Of a stretch of DNA of 64,000 bases, positions 9,927 through 19,571 are shown piece by piece. The stretch lies in NCBI RefSeq assembly GCF_000418555.1, contig NZ_ATKM01000005.1:682001-746000 (forward strand), in the 5' to 3' direction. Position numbers and translations under genes: made by a program. The DNA is from Pseudomonas sp. P818. Lineage in GTDB: Bacteria > Pseudomonadota > Gammaproteobacteria > Pseudomonadales > Pseudomonadaceae. The notes beneath the pieces are model-generated. The model was not told the DNA's origin. It worked only from the letters and a program-made list of their open reading frames with translations, and did not search any database. The stretch's first letter is position 1. Each line of letters starts with the position of its first letter.

Positions 9927-10295
9927 TCAGCGGCCATGGCGTGGCGACAATGCCAGCCAGGCCAGCACGGGGTAGCACAGGTAATGCAGGCTGAAGAGAA
10001 ACAGGCCCATGGGGCTGGGCGTGTCCTGCAGATACATCATGCCCAGCAAGCCCAGATAGAGCAGACCGAGTACGCCGCCATAGAGCAGGGTGAAGCGCCA
10101 GCGCTCGGCGTTGCTCGGCGCGCGCCCGGTTCGCCAGTGAAACACCAGTGCCAGGCCGGCGGCGATGGCGGCGGCGATCAGCAGGGTGGTGAACACGCCG
10201 CCCAGACGTACGAAGGTGCGCAGCAGCAGGTTCAGTACGATGGCCGCGATCACCCCGGCAGCCGCGTAGTAGCGCAGTTGCAGGCCCTGGTTCAC
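9927..10295 (-). CDS. Small membrane protein, unknown function
   Basis: A 122-residue protein starting at a GTG that overlaps the stop of the upstream SDR gene (GTGA), so translation is coupled. It has about four hydrophobic segments (near residues 9-27, 30-48, 68-86 and 92-112) and a basic end. I do not recognise the family. A competing frame over part of the same DNA lacks this membrane pattern. Confidence 0.7.
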   Translation of the reverse strand: MNQGLQLRYYAAAGVIAAIVLNLLLRTFVRLGGVFTTLLIAAAIAAGLALVFHWRTGRAPSNAERWRFTLLYGGVLGLLYLGLLGMMYLQDTPSPMGLFLFSLHYLCYPVLAWLALSPRHGR

Positions 10296-11122
10296 AGGTT
10301 TTGCACCAGACCGAAGCGTTTGCGCAGCACGCGCTCGAGCAGCGCCTTGGGCAGAAGCGTGGCGAGCAATGGCAGGGCGCGGCTGCCATTGCCCAGGCGC
10401 AGCAGGCGCGGACGTTTGTCGCGCTGTACGGCGGCCAGCAGTTGCGCAGCGAAGTCGCTGGCCGGCGTCGGATTGTCCTGCGAGGCATTGGCGCGGGCTC
10501 GAATGCCGTCGCGCAACGGCCACCAGGGCGAGTCCTGGCGGATCAGCGCTTCGGCCTGCTGGCTGGCGTTGGCGCCGAAACTGGAGGCGATGGCGCCGGG
10601 CTGTACTTCCATCACTTCGATGGAGAAGGGCGCCAGCTCCATGCGCAGGGCATCGCTCAGGGCGTGCACGGCGGCCTTGGACGCGCAATAGGCGCCGGCG
10701 AAGGGCGTTACCAGCAGCGCCGACACGCTGCCGATATTGACCACCAGACCGCGACTGCGGCGCAGCAGCGGGAAGAAGGCGCGAGTCACGCCGACGATGG
10801 AGAACACGTTGGTTTCGAACTGCTTGCGCATGGCTTCCACACCGCCGTCGAGCAGCGGGCCCATGGCGCCGTAACCGGCGTTGTTGATCAGCACGTCGAG
10901 GCCGCCGATCTCTTCGTTCAGGCGCGTGGCCAGTCGCTCCAGCGCCACGCTGTCGTTGACGTCGAGTTGTACCGCATGGAACCCGGCCTGCTCGAGTGCG
11001 GCCAGGTCACTGTCCTTGCGCGCCGTGGCCCACACCGCGTAGCCGTCAGCCTTGAAGGCATCGGCCAGGGCGCGGCCGATGCCGCTGGAGCAACCGGTGA
11101 TCAGGACGCTGGGTTGTGGCAT
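10292..11122 (-). CDS. Short-chain dehydrogenase/reductase
   Basis: Classical SDR of 276 residues. The nucleotide-binding TGCSSGIG is at 9-16, NNAG at about 80-83, and catalytic Ser132, Tyr145 and Lys149 (YCASK) are present. TARK after beta-2 suggests NADPH preference. The C-terminal region beyond residue 200 is longer than in minimal SDRs and hydrophobic, as in retinol/acyl-type SDRs. The substrate cannot be told. It is coupled to the small membrane protein downstream. Confidence 0.85.
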   Translation of the reverse strand: MPQPSVLITGCSSGIGRALADAFKADGYAVWATARKDSDLAALEQAGFHAVQLDVNDSVALERLATRLNEEIGGLDVLINNAGYGAMGPLLDGGVEAMRKQFETNVFSIVGVTRAFFPLLRRSRGLVVNIGSVSALLVTPFAGAYCASKAAVHALSDALRMELAPFSIEVMEVQPGAIASSFGANASQQAEALIRQDSPWWPLRDGIRARANASQDNPTPASDFAAQLLAAVQRDKRPRLLRLGNGSRALPLLATLLPKALLERVLRKRFGLVQNL

Positions 11123-11213
11123 GCGCGGGACTCCCTGAGACGCGAACGGGATTGCAGCTTAGCAGGCTTGGCTTGAGGTGATGGCGGACTGTTCGACCTC
11201 CGCGCTTAATCCC

Positions 11214-11357
11214 GTAGCCCGGATGCAGTCCGGGAACCGTCACAGGCAAATCCCGGATTGCATCCGGGCTACGAAGCGGGCAACGGATGTTGAGTATTGT
11301 AGGAGCGAGCTCTGCTCGCGAACGCAGGTTACGCCATAAGCTTCGCTCGCTCCTACG
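11214..11357. repeat. Two REP-like inverted repeats
   Basis: A pair of GTAGCCCGGATGCA(G/A)TCCGGG elements face each other at 11214-11273, and TGTAGGAGCGAGCTCTGCTCG with its inverted partner spans 11298-11357. No gene is seen between the SDR start and the next gene. Confidence 0.8.
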
Positions 11358-11367
11358 GTCGGCGTGT

Positions 11368-11832
11368 TCAGCGAATGAACTTGCCCTGCAGGCGCTCGGC
11401 GCGAAACTCCAGGGTCGCCGGGCGATAGCCGCTGCGCAGGTCGGGCAGGGGCATGCAGTCGCTCCAGCTGGCGTCCGGCAGCAGTTCACCGGGGCCGCTG
11501 TAGCGTGGCGATTCGTAGAGGCGCTGAGCCAGATTGGTGGCGTTGCCGGGGCGGTAGGCGGCGACTTCCCAACGCAGCTCCAGCAGGGCGGCGTCGCTGC
11601 CGTTCTTCAGGTCGATGGCCAGCGGGCGGTCGGCGGGGCAGCGCTGCGGGTCGTAGCTCAGACGCAGTTCGAGATGGGCGAGGTAGCGCTCGTCCTGGCT
11701 TTCCTGCCAGATCACCCAGCTAGCCACCAGGCCGAGACCGACCAGCGCCGCCATGGACACCGGTAGCGCCTTGGTCGGGTAGCGGATCAGCAGAATCAGC
11801 CAGGTGATGACGAGTACGACACCGAACAGCAT
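11368..11832 (-). CDS. Membrane-anchored protein of unknown function
   Basis: A 154-residue product. Residues 1-43 form two adjacent hydrophobic segments; the rest is soluble, with two Cys (CPADRP and SDCMPLP) that could pair in the periplasm. I do not recognise it with confidence. It lies between the alginate operon and the SDR gene, flanked by REP-like repeats on both sides, so it is probably a single-gene unit. Confidence 0.65.
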   Translation of the reverse strand: MLFGVVLVITWLILLIRYPTKALPVSMAALVGLGLVASWVIWQESQDERYLAHLELRLSYDPQRCPADRPLAIDLKNGSDAALLELRWEVAAYRPGNATNLAQRLYESPRYSGPGELLPDASWSDCMPLPDLRSGYRPATLEFRAERLQGKFIR

Positions 11833-11997
11833 GAGGGCAGTCCTTTTGGAGGTCTGTGCTCATCCTACACAAGGTGTCAGTTGAGGGTAACCGCGTGCGC
11901 TGTCGCAGGGTGTGACAGCTTCCTTCGCCTGGCGGGAAGGGAGGCGGGGGAAAACAGAGCCTTCAATGCCGTGGGCGTATTCTGCCCTCTCCCCCAA

Positions 11998-12109
11998 CCC
12001 CTCTCCTGTAAATGGGAGAGGGGAGCTCACTGCGTATGCCTCGGATGAACAAGGACGTAGCCCGGAAACAATCCGGGGTCTAGATGACCCGGATTGCATC
12101 CGGGCTACG
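11998..12109. repeat. REP-like repeats, possible end of the alginate transcript
   Basis: A CCCCTCTCC hairpin with GGGAGAGGGG lies at 11998-12023. A pair of inverted GTAGCCCGGA elements (12057-12109) ends 7 bp after the algA stop. The paired elements could form a strong hairpin that protects or ends the 16-kb operon mRNA. The remainder of 11833-12115 holds no gene. Confidence 0.7.
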
Positions 12110-12115
12110 AACAGC

Positions 12116-13552
12116 TCAGTGTGCGGCGCCAGCGGCTACTGCATCGCTACGGCCGTACACATCCTCCAGACGCTCGATGTCGTCCTCACCCAGATAGGTG
12201 CCGGACTGCACTTCGATGATTTCCAGCGGGATCTTGCCGGGGTTGGCCAGGCGGTGCACGGAGGTCATCGGGATGTAGCAGGACTGGTTTTCGGTGAGCA
12301 GGAACTCTTTGTCGTCACAGGTCACCTTGGCCGTGCCGGAGACCACGATCCAGTGCTCGGCGCGGTGGTGGTGCATCTGCAAGGAGAGCTGCGCACCCGG
12401 TTTGACGGTGATGTGCTTGACCTGGAAACGGCCGCCCATGTCCACCGAGTCGTACGAGCCCCACGGACGGTAGACCTCGCAATGGTTCTGGGTCTCGCAG
12501 CGACCTTGCTCGTCGAGCTTGCCGACCAGCTTCTTGACGTCCTGCACGCGGTCCTTGTGCGCCACCATCATGGCGTCCTTGGTTTCCACGACGACTATGT
12601 CGTCCAGGCCCAGCACCGAGACCAGCTTGCCGTTGCCATGGATCAGGCAGTTGCGGCTGTCTTCGACCACCACGTCGCCCTTGGTGACGTTGCCGGCTTC
12701 GTCCTTGTCGTGCACTTCCCAGATCGACGACCAGCTACCGACGTCGTTCCAGCCGGCGGCCAGCGGTACCACGCAGGCGCGGCTGGTCTTTTCCATCACC
12801 GCGTAATCGATGGAGTTGTCCGGGCAGCAGGCGAAGGTGGCCGGGTCGATGGCGACCTGCGTGCCGTCGCGCTGGCTGCGCTCCAGGGCGAGCAGGCAGG
12901 TGTCGTAGATGTCCACGTCATGATGTTTGAGTTCTTCGAGGAAGCGGCTGGCGCGGAACAGGAACATGCCGCTGTTCCAGTAATAATCGCCGCTCTTCAC
13001 ATACTCGGTAGCACGCTGGGCGTCGGGCTTCTCGACGAAGCTGGCGACGCGCGCCACGCCATCGGGCAGGGTGCCGTCGACCTGGCTGCGGATATAGCCG
13101 TAGCCGGTTTCCGGACGATCTGCCGGTACACCGAACAGCACCATCTCGCCTTTCTCGGCCGCCACGGTGGCCAGTGCCAGGGCCTGGCGGAACGCTTGCT
13201 GGTCGTCCAGTACGTGATCGGCCGGCAATACCAGCATCAGCTCGTCACGACCTTCGGCGACCAGCTGCAGGGCGGCCATGGCCACTGCCGGTGCGGTGTT
13301 GCGGCCGAAGGGTTCGAGCAGCAGCATCTGCGCCTGCTGGCCGATCTGTTCCAGCTGCTCGAGCACGATGAAGCGGTGCTCCTGGTTGGCTACCAGCACC
13401 GGCGGCTGCATGCCTTCGAAGGACAGGCGCTGCAGGGTCTGCTGGAACAGGGTTTGTTCGCCGGTCAGGGCGAGGAACTGCTTGGGATAAAGCTTGCGCG
13501 AAAGAGGCCAGAGTCGGGAGCCGCTGCCACCGGAAAGGATGATGGGGGTCAT
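12116..13552 (-). CDS. algA: Bifunctional mannose-6-P isomerase / GDP-mannose pyrophosphorylase AlgA
   Basis: Provides two steps of GDP-mannose supply for alginate: fructose-6-P to mannose-6-P and mannose-1-P to GDP-mannose. It has 478 residues (P. aeruginosa 481). The nucleotidyltransferase motif GGSGSRLWP is at 8-16, VEKPD is in the middle, and a C-terminal cupin isomerase domain has QMHHHRAEHW. The ATG before TPIILSGG matches the family start. It is the last gene of the operon; about 100 bp of non-coding sequence separate it from algF. Confidence 0.97.
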   Translation of the reverse strand: MTPIILSGGSGSRLWPLSRKLYPKQFLALTGEQTLFQQTLQRLSFEGMQPPVLVANQEHRFIVLEQLEQIGQQAQMLLLEPFGRNTAPAVAMAALQLVAEGRDELMLVLPADHVLDDQQAFRQALALATVAAEKGEMVLFGVPADRPETGYGYIRSQVDGTLPDGVARVASFVEKPDAQRATEYVKSGDYYWNSGMFLFRASRFLEELKHHDVDIYDTCLLALERSQRDGTQVAIDPATFACCPDNSIDYAVMEKTSRACVVPLAAGWNDVGSWSSIWEVHDKDEAGNVTKGDVVVEDSRNCLIHGNGKLVSVLGLDDIVVVETKDAMMVAHKDRVQDVKKLVGKLDEQGRCETQNHCEVYRPWGSYDSVDMGGRFQVKHITVKPGAQLSLQMHHHRAEHWIVVSGTAKVTCDDKEFLLTENQSCYIPMTSVHRLANPGKIPLEIIEVQSGTYLGEDDIERLEDVYGRSDAVAAGAAH

Positions 13553-13654
13553 GATGTGTCTCTCCTTAACGTTCATTACGAGATGGATGCCCGTGTCGTG
13601 TCGGTGCGGCGTGTGCCCGCCGTTTTCCTTGTTCTTGAGAATCTCTTCACTGCA

Positions 13655-14302
13655 TCAACCGTCGATGGGGCGCTTGACCCACACCGGCGAATACTTGCCC
13701 TGACCGCCGGTGACGAACAGGCTGACCACTTCGCCGCGCTCCAGGGTGACCGGCTTCAGATCGGCGACCTTGCGCTCACCGTCGAACAGCGCCAGGCCGA
13801 CCTTGACCGGGTTGATCTCGCGGTCACCACGACCGTCCGGCTTCACGTCAGCGACCACATCGGTCTTGCCGTCGGCGGTCTTCACGCTCAGGGTGCTGTC
13901 GGTCAGGTTCTGTACGCGCAGCAGGGCCTTCTGGCGGCTGGTGAAGGGCGGTTCCTCGACCAGGCGCGGTTCGGCGCCGGTCTGGCTGACAAGGGTGTAA
14001 TAACGCGCGGCCTCGAGATCCACCGACATCTGCGCGTTGCCGACCTGAGCCTGGTAGCTGCCGGCCGGGAGGAACTTGAAGTCACTCGAACCCAGTGGCG
14101 AGATCTGCTTGAGCTGGGTCTGGCCGACGCTGACATCGAGCTCGGCGCTGCTGGCGTTGTAGGCGCGGACGAAAGCCGAACCCTTGGGGGCCTTGGGACC
14201 GTAGAGCGCGCCGTCATCGGCCTGCGCCTGGAACATGCCAAGGCCCAGAGCCAGGGCGCAGGCGCCCAGGGTGAAGCGGCGTAGGGTGTTTTGAGTGTTC
14301 AT
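13655..14302 (-). CDS. algF: Alginate O-acetylation protein AlgF
   Basis: Periplasmic protein required with AlgI, AlgJ and AlgX for O-acetylation of mannuronate residues. It has 215 residues (P. aeruginosa 216). The signal peptide runs to about AQA-DD at residue 29, followed by two small beta domains. It lies 26 bp downstream of algJ in the operon. Confidence 0.95.
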   Translation of the reverse strand: MNTQNTLRRFTLGACALALGLGMFQAQADDGALYGPKAPKGSAFVRAYNASSAELDVSVGQTQLKQISPLGSSDFKFLPAGSYQAQVGNAQMSVDLEAARYYTLVSQTGAEPRLVEEPPFTSRQKALLRVQNLTDSTLSVKTADGKTDVVADVKPDGRGDREINPVKVGLALFDGERKVADLKPVTLERGEVVSLFVTGGQGKYSPVWVKRPIDG

Positions 14303-14328
14303 CGGATAGTCCTCCTTGGGGGGATGAA

Positions 14329-15462
14329 TCAGTGACTGGCAGCAGCCAGCCCCTGGCGCTCGCCGTCGTCTTTGAGTGCGGCGAGCCATTGCGGGTCGAA
14401 ATCGGTGAAATCGCTGGTCATCGGCAGGTAGCGCTCGGGGAACTCCCAGATCACCAGTTGCGGTGGGTTGTTCTCGAAGTCCTCGCTCTGCAGGTACTTG
14501 AGCATCGGCACCAGCGGGCCGCCGCCTTCCTCGGCGTGATTGGCCAGATCGCGCTGCAGGTGCTCACGCAGGGCGCCGGCGAAGTTCCAGGCCGGGTTGG
14601 CGCTGTAGCTGGTGCCGACCAGGGTTACTGGCAGATCGCTGTCGCCGAACAGGTCGTCGCCGCCACCTTCGGCGGCGTGGGTTTCGCGCTGCTGCAGGCG
14701 GTCGGCCTGCGGCATCAGACTCTCGAACAGCGGGGCCAGCGGCAGGAAACGGGTCAGGTCGCCCTGGTGCGCGCGGGTTTCCACGGTTTCGGTGACGAAC
14801 TGCTGCGGCTCGCCGCGCAGCTGCATGGCGCTGCGCACCACCTCGCTCAGGGCGCGGGCGGTGACGTCGGCGCCTTCCGGCGTCCAGTGGGTGTCGGTGC
14901 GCAGGAACATCGGCGCCTCATTCTTGGCCGCCTGCAGCGGTTCGAGCAGGTCCGGTGCGGCGATCCCTGCACTGCGCACCGCACGATGAAAGCGCGGGTA
15001 CAGGCTGCGTTGCAGGGCGCTGGGGCGATGGCTGCCGGTGTGCTCCGGGTACAGGCGAGTCTTGGCCGGGACGATGGCCAGCAGCAGCTGGATATCGCGT
15101 TCTTCCAGCTGGCGCTGCACGCCGCGGATCAACGCCAGGTTGTCGCGCATCTGGCGCTGGCCGTCGGCCTGCGGAGCGAACTCCTCGTCCGAGTACAGCC
15201 AGCCGTCCTGGCCGATCACCAGGCCGCTGCGGCCTTCGCCGAACACCAGGTATTCCACGGCTGCCCAGAGGTTGATGCCGGCCTGCTTGAGCGGAAAGTT
15301 CTCGTCGTAGTGACGTTCGATGCTCTTGGCCAGGCCGCCGTCGAGCACGCTCGGCTGCGCCGGCATCTGGTAGTCGGCGAGCTTGCTCAGGGCGAGCAGG
15401 CTGACCGGCAACAGCAGCAGGGCGAACAGCGCGACGTACAGGGTCTTGATGGGGCGATTCAT
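14329..15462 (-). CDS. algJ: Alginate O-acetyltransferase AlgJ
   Basis: SGNH-like acetyltransferase, anchored in the periplasm, that relays acetyl groups during alginate O-acetylation. The 377-residue product has an N-terminal hydrophobic anchor. It carries the D-x-H pair Asp190 and His192 (RTDTHW), identical in position to P. aeruginosa AlgJ, and the nucleophile Ser285 in GTSYS. It resembles AlgX, consistent with their known relation. It starts 13 bp after algI. Confidence 0.95.
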   Translation of the reverse strand: MNRPIKTLYVALFALLLLPVSLLALSKLADYQMPAQPSVLDGGLAKSIERHYDENFPLKQAGINLWAAVEYLVFGEGRSGLVIGQDGWLYSDEEFAPQADGQRQMRDNLALIRGVQRQLEERDIQLLLAIVPAKTRLYPEHTGSHRPSALQRSLYPRFHRAVRSAGIAAPDLLEPLQAAKNEAPMFLRTDTHWTPEGADVTARALSEVVRSAMQLRGEPQQFVTETVETRAHQGDLTRFLPLAPLFESLMPQADRLQQRETHAAEGGGDDLFGDSDLPVTLVGTSYSANPAWNFAGALREHLQRDLANHAEEGGGPLVPMLKYLQSEDFENNPPQLVIWEFPERYLPMTSDFTDFDPQWLAALKDDGERQGLAAASH

Positions 15463-15475
15463 GCTTGGCCTCCGC

Positions 15476-16927
15476 TCAGAACTGGAAGTAGAGGAAGGGG
15501 GAGTAGCTCTGCGCCGAGAGCTTGAGCAGCGAGGCGCAGAACAACAGCAGCAGGGCACCGCGCAGGGCCACCATGCGCAGGTCGATGGCCTGCAGGGCCA
15601 CCCCGGCGCTGGCCAGGGTCAGCCCCGGCTCGTGATGGCGGCTGGCAAGGAACTGGCGGGCGCCGTTGACCGCGATCACCACCCAGGCCAGCGCCAGAGT
15701 CGCCATCTGCAAACCGGTGATGTGAGCCAGGGTCAGCTCGCTCAGGTGCCAGTCGCCGAAGGCGAACAGGGCGGCGTACATGCGCCCGGCCACCTCAAGG
15801 TTTTCGGCGCGGAAGATCACCCAGCCGAGCATCACCAGCAGCAGGGTGAAGGCCCATTTCAGCGGGTTGAACACCGTGGGTGCCGCCTTCACCCCCAGCG
15901 CCCGCTCGATGGCCAGCCAGGTGCCGTGCCAGGCGCCCCAGATCAGGAAGGTCCAGTTGGCGCCGTGCCAGAAACCGCCCAGCAGCATGGTCAGAAAGAG
16001 GTTGCGGTAGGTGTTGAACGTACCGTGGCGGTTGCCGCCCAGCGGCACGTACAGGTAGTCGCGCAACCAGGTGGACAGGCTGATGTGCCAGCGCCGCCAG
16101 AACTCGGTGATCGACTGGCTGATGTAGGGCTGGTTGAAGTTCTCCATGAAGCGGAAGCCCATCATCAGGCCCAGGCCGATGGCCATGTCGCTGTAGCCGG
16201 AGAAGTCGAAGTACAGCTGCGCGGTATAGGCGATCATGCCCAGCCAGGCGTCGCCGGTGCTGGGGTTCTCCAGGGCGAAGCAATGGTCCACCAGCGGCGC
16301 CAGGCTGTCGGCGATGAACACCTTCTTGACGAAACCCTGCATGAAGCGTGTGGCGCCTTCGCTGAACTTGTCGATGCTGTGGGTGCGGTCGGTGAACTGG
16401 TCGGCCAGGTCCTTGTAGCGCAGTACCGGGCCGGCGATCAGTTGCGGGAACAGGGCGATGAAGGCGGCGAAGTTGATCAGGTTGTGCGTCGGTTCGGTGT
16501 CACGGCGATACACGTCGATCAGGTAGCTGATCGACTGGAAAATGTAGAAGGAGATACCGATCGGCAGGATGACTGCAGTGAGGACGAAGGGCTCCATCCC
16601 CATCGACTCGAGCACCGCATTGATATTGGCCACGCCGAAGTTGGCGTACTTGAAGTAACCCAGCGTGGCCAGGTTACCGATGACCCCGGCCACCACCCAG
16701 CGGCGTGCCGCCTGGGTGCCAGCGTGGGCATGGATGCGCAGGCCGAAGATGTAGTTCCACAGTGTCACGGCGGCGAACAGCAGAAGGAAGTCCACCCGCC
16801 ACCAGGCGTAGAAGGTGTAGCTGCCGATCAGGATCAGCAGATTGCGCCCGCGATTCGGGCACAGGTAATACAAGCCGAGGAAGATCGGCAGGAACAGAAA
16901 CAAAAAGACGTTGGATGAAAAGACCAT
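15476..16927 (-). CDS. algI: Alginate O-acetyltransferase, MBOAT family AlgI
   Basis: Multi-pass inner membrane protein of the MBOAT family that moves acetyl groups from the cytoplasm to the periplasm for AlgJ/AlgX. It has 483 residues with about ten hydrophobic segments. The conserved GFWHG places the catalytic His at 321 (His322 in P. aeruginosa), and a second conserved His is in GAWHG at 334. It is shorter at the C-terminus than the 520-residue P. aeruginosa protein. A REP-like repeat separates it from algL. Confidence 0.95.
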   Translation of the reverse strand: MVFSSNVFLFLFLPIFLGLYYLCPNRGRNLLILIGSYTFYAWWRVDFLLLFAAVTLWNYIFGLRIHAHAGTQAARRWVVAGVIGNLATLGYFKYANFGVANINAVLESMGMEPFVLTAVILPIGISFYIFQSISYLIDVYRRDTEPTHNLINFAAFIALFPQLIAGPVLRYKDLADQFTDRTHSIDKFSEGATRFMQGFVKKVFIADSLAPLVDHCFALENPSTGDAWLGMIAYTAQLYFDFSGYSDMAIGLGLMMGFRFMENFNQPYISQSITEFWRRWHISLSTWLRDYLYVPLGGNRHGTFNTYRNLFLTMLLGGFWHGANWTFLIWGAWHGTWLAIERALGVKAAPTVFNPLKWAFTLLLVMLGWVIFRAENLEVAGRMYAALFAFGDWHLSELTLAHITGLQMATLALAWVVIAVNGARQFLASRHHEPGLTLASAGVALQAIDLRMVALRGALLLLFCASLLKLSAQSYSPFLYFQF

Positions 16928-17002
16928 CCGTGCTTCTCCGTGAACAGCCGGGGCAGCGCCCCCCTTTCCCCCCGCGAACGGAGGGTTTGTTTGTTACGTC
17001 CC

Positions 17003-17050
17003 GTAGGAGCCGATTCATCCGCGAAAATCGCGGCTAAAGCCGCTGCTACG
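17003..17050. repeat. REP-like element inside the alginate operon
   Basis: GTAGGAGCCGATTCATCCGCG faces CGCGGCTAAAGCCGCTGCTACG. It occupies the algL/algI junction and overlaps the algL stop region, the only sizeable gap between algD and algJ. Confidence 0.8.
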
Positions 17051-18119
17051 GTTTTTCGAACACCTGGGTCACCTCGCCACCGAGGCGGAAGCTGTTGAAC
17101 GGCCCCTTCTCCTGGTTCAGCTCGCGGGTTTCCTCACTGCAGGCGTAGAGGCTGCAGTAGGGCGCCAGCCAGGCGTACTTGAAGTTCTTGCGCAGCTCGC
17201 TCATGTCCTGCTTGGCACCGGTGCGCTGGGCGAATGCGGCCGGGTCGCGTGCGCCTTGCAGCACCCGTTCGGCTAGACGTTGCAGTGCGCCGTGGTTCTC
17301 GCCGCGCAGATCCACTTCGTTGGCCTTGGCGAACGCGGCGATCATCGCCAGCGGTGGCAATGCATAGTTGTGGTAGGCCAGGGCGCGCTGGCTGCGGCGC
17401 ATTTCGTTGGCCAGGTAACCTTCGTCATCGACCTGATTGGCAGCGATGCGGAACTGGCCCACGGACCAGTCGAACAGGTCGCGACGATCACTGATCACCG
17501 CCACCGCCATCACCGACCAGGCGGCCCAGTAGCTGTGGTTGTTGATCTTGCGTAGCGGCAGATCGCTCCATTCGCGCACCGTGTGTTCGGCCAGCCGGGT
17601 GAACCAGGCTTCGATGCGCGCACTCTGCTGCGGGTATTGCGCCAGCGGCTGCGACTCGGAGAATTTCAGGCGCAGCCAGGCGCCAGCCAGGCTGCCGAGC
17701 GCCCATTTGCGCATCGACTTGCCGGTGTGGTTGAACTGCTCGGACTCCAGCGCATCGGCGCTGGCCCAGCGGTCCAGCCATTCAATGGCACATTCCAGGC
17801 GCTCAGGCTGACCCGTGCGCATGTAGCCGGTGATCATCCGCCCGGCTTCCTTTTCCAGGCGGACGATGTGAGCGGTCTGCTGGCGGAAGTTCTTCTCCGC
17901 CTTGCGATTGAGCGTGGCGCGCGCGCTGTCGGAGCCGGCGTACTTGCTGGTGAACTGCAGCTCACCGGTGTACGGCTCTGGTACCGCGGGGCAGGCGGGC
18001 GCCTTGCCGTCGCGCTGGCCGACGGCGGCGTAATAGCCCGCCGGCGGGTGCAGTTCGGCAAAGGCCGGGCCGCTGAGCAGCACGGCTATCAGGGTAAAGG
18101 GAGCGAGTCGTTTGGGCAT
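17046..18119 (-). CDS. algL: Periplasmic alginate lyase AlgL
   Basis: Mannuronate-specific polysaccharide lyase (PL5) that clears misdirected alginate from the periplasm. The 357-residue product has a signal peptide cleaved near AFA-EL (residue 21). The catalytic NNHSYW motif is at 193-198, with His195, and Tyr249 in LAYHNY corresponds to the catalytic Tyr of the family. The ATG at PKRLAPF is used; a start 8 codons upstream would run into algX. The last codons lie in a REP-like repeat. Confidence 0.95.
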   Translation of the reverse strand: MPKRLAPFTLIAVLLSGPAFAELHPPAGYYAAVGQRDGKAPACPAVPEPYTGELQFTSKYAGSDSARATLNRKAEKNFRQQTAHIVRLEKEAGRMITGYMRTGQPERLECAIEWLDRWASADALESEQFNHTGKSMRKWALGSLAGAWLRLKFSESQPLAQYPQQSARIEAWFTRLAEHTVREWSDLPLRKINNHSYWAAWSVMAVAVISDRRDLFDWSVGQFRIAANQVDDEGYLANEMRRSQRALAYHNYALPPLAMIAAFAKANEVDLRGENHGALQRLAERVLQGARDPAAFAQRTGAKQDMSELRKNFKYAWLAPYCSLYACSEETRELNQEKGPFNSFRLGGEVTQVFEKP

Positions 18120-18129
18120 GCTTGCCTCC

Positions 18130-19560
18130 TCAGTCGTTCGCACTGTGCTGCGCGACTTGCTGGCTGGTCCCGCTCGGGCGCTGGCACAGGCTGGCCTGGA
18201 CTTTCAGGTCGTCATCGCTGTCTTCGGGCTTCTCGATTTCCAGAGCGAAGAAGTTCTGATCACCCCAGCCCGGCTCGTCGCGCAACTCCACGGCGAAGCG
18301 GCCGTCGGTATCGACGGTGTTGGGTTTTTCCAGCTTGAGCTGCTCGCGACGACCGTTGAGGTACCAGATGGTGGCGTCGACGCGCTTGACCGAAGGGTCG
18401 CTGAAACGCAGGTCCAGCTGGTGGCGGTTGCCGGGTAGGGTCAGCAGCTTGTTCTCGCCATTGACCAGTATTTCGTTGCTGCCCGGATGCAGGCGTTTCT
18501 CGCTGCTGAGCAGCTCGGTCTGGCCGCTGCAGCCGTTGTTCAGGGTGGCCATCAACTGACGGTGGATCTTGTCCGAGGCCAGGTCGTAGAGCGGCGAAAA
18601 CTCCCAGATCAGAATCTTCGGCGGGTCGTTCTGGAAGGCATCGCTAGCCAGATACTCGAGCATTGCGCCTTCCAGGCCGCCACCGGGGAAGGCGGCGTTG
18701 AGCACGTCGGTGCCCAGGTACTCTTCGAGGAAGCCGCCGAAGTTGTAGTTCTTGCCGCTGTGGCTGGTACCGATCAGGGTGATCTGCGGGCTGCTATCGT
18801 CGCCGAACAGCGCATCGCCATCGCTGGCATCCTTCGGCTCGGTGAGGAACTGGTCGACATACTGCACCGCATAACCGGTGCCGCAGAGCTGGCTGGCGAC
18901 GTTCTGCATGGTGCCGGTCTTGCCCATCAGGCCGACGCGCTCGGTGACGAATTCCTTGCGCGGAATGTCCTCGAAGCCGGGGATGCGCTTGACCGTCTCG
19001 GCCACCAGGCGCGCGGTACGCTCCGCGCCGTAGGGCGTCCAGTGCTGGTCGCGGCGGAAGTAGAACTCCTTGTCGGTGTTCTCGTCGGTCAGCGGGGTCA
19101 GGTCCGGTACCCAGATACCGAGTTGTTCGAAGCGGGTCAGCGCCTGGCGATAGTTGCGCAGCGCCTTGTCGTAGTCGAAGCGCTGGTAGTCGGCCGGGCG
19201 CAGCTTGCTGCGATTGACCAGGCCGCGGGTCGGTTGGTAGACCACCACCAGTTCCACGCCGCGCTGCTTGAGGCCATCGCGCAGTTCCTTGAGGCGCTGG
19301 TAGCCGACCTCGGTGGTGCCGAACTCGGTGCGCAGGTCCTCGACGCTGCGGAACAGCCAGCCCTCGTCGGCATCCATCAGGGTGATGAAGTTCTTCATGT
19401 AGTTGGTGGTGTAGCGGCTGGCATCGTGCGCAGCCGGGCACAGCGAGCAGCAGTCTTCCACCTGGTATTGCGGCGCCTGGCGCTCTTCGGCCTGCAGCGC
19501 GCTGCCGAAGGCGGCGCAGGTCACTGCCAGGGCAATGGTCTTGAGTTTGTGTGCAGTCAT
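18130..19560 (-). CDS. algX: Alginate acetyltransferase/scaffold AlgX
   Basis: Periplasmic protein of the alginate secretion complex, with an SGNH acetyltransferase domain and a C-terminal carbohydrate-binding domain. It has 476 residues (P. aeruginosa 474). A signal peptide precedes AEERQ. The catalytic residues Asp171 and His173 (RRDQHW) and Ser266 (GTSHS) align with Asp174, His176 and Ser269 of P. aeruginosa. Lies between algG and algL with gaps near 10 bp. Confidence 0.96.
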   Translation of the reverse strand: MTAHKLKTIALAVTCAAFGSALQAEERQAPQYQVEDCCSLCPAAHDASRYTTNYMKNFITLMDADEGWLFRSVEDLRTEFGTTEVGYQRLKELRDGLKQRGVELVVVYQPTRGLVNRSKLRPADYQRFDYDKALRNYRQALTRFEQLGIWVPDLTPLTDENTDKEFYFRRDQHWTPYGAERTARLVAETVKRIPGFEDIPRKEFVTERVGLMGKTGTMQNVASQLCGTGYAVQYVDQFLTEPKDASDGDALFGDDSSPQITLIGTSHSGKNYNFGGFLEEYLGTDVLNAAFPGGGLEGAMLEYLASDAFQNDPPKILIWEFSPLYDLASDKIHRQLMATLNNGCSGQTELLSSEKRLHPGSNEILVNGENKLLTLPGNRHQLDLRFSDPSVKRVDATIWYLNGRREQLKLEKPNTVDTDGRFAVELRDEPGWGDQNFFALEIEKPEDSDDDLKVQASLCQRPSGTSQQVAQHSAND

Positions 19561-19571
19561 GGAAGGCCTCG

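Noticed and set aside
9910..10488. Alternative frame over the small membrane protein and the SDR end
   Set aside because: Rich in Arg, Cys and Pro with no membrane pattern; the coupled GTG frame is better.
11912..14284. Very long open frame on the plus strand opposite algA and algF (about 790 codons)
   Set aside because: High-GC antisense shadow: codon positions mirror the real minus-strand genes, and no domain or ribosome binding site is visible.
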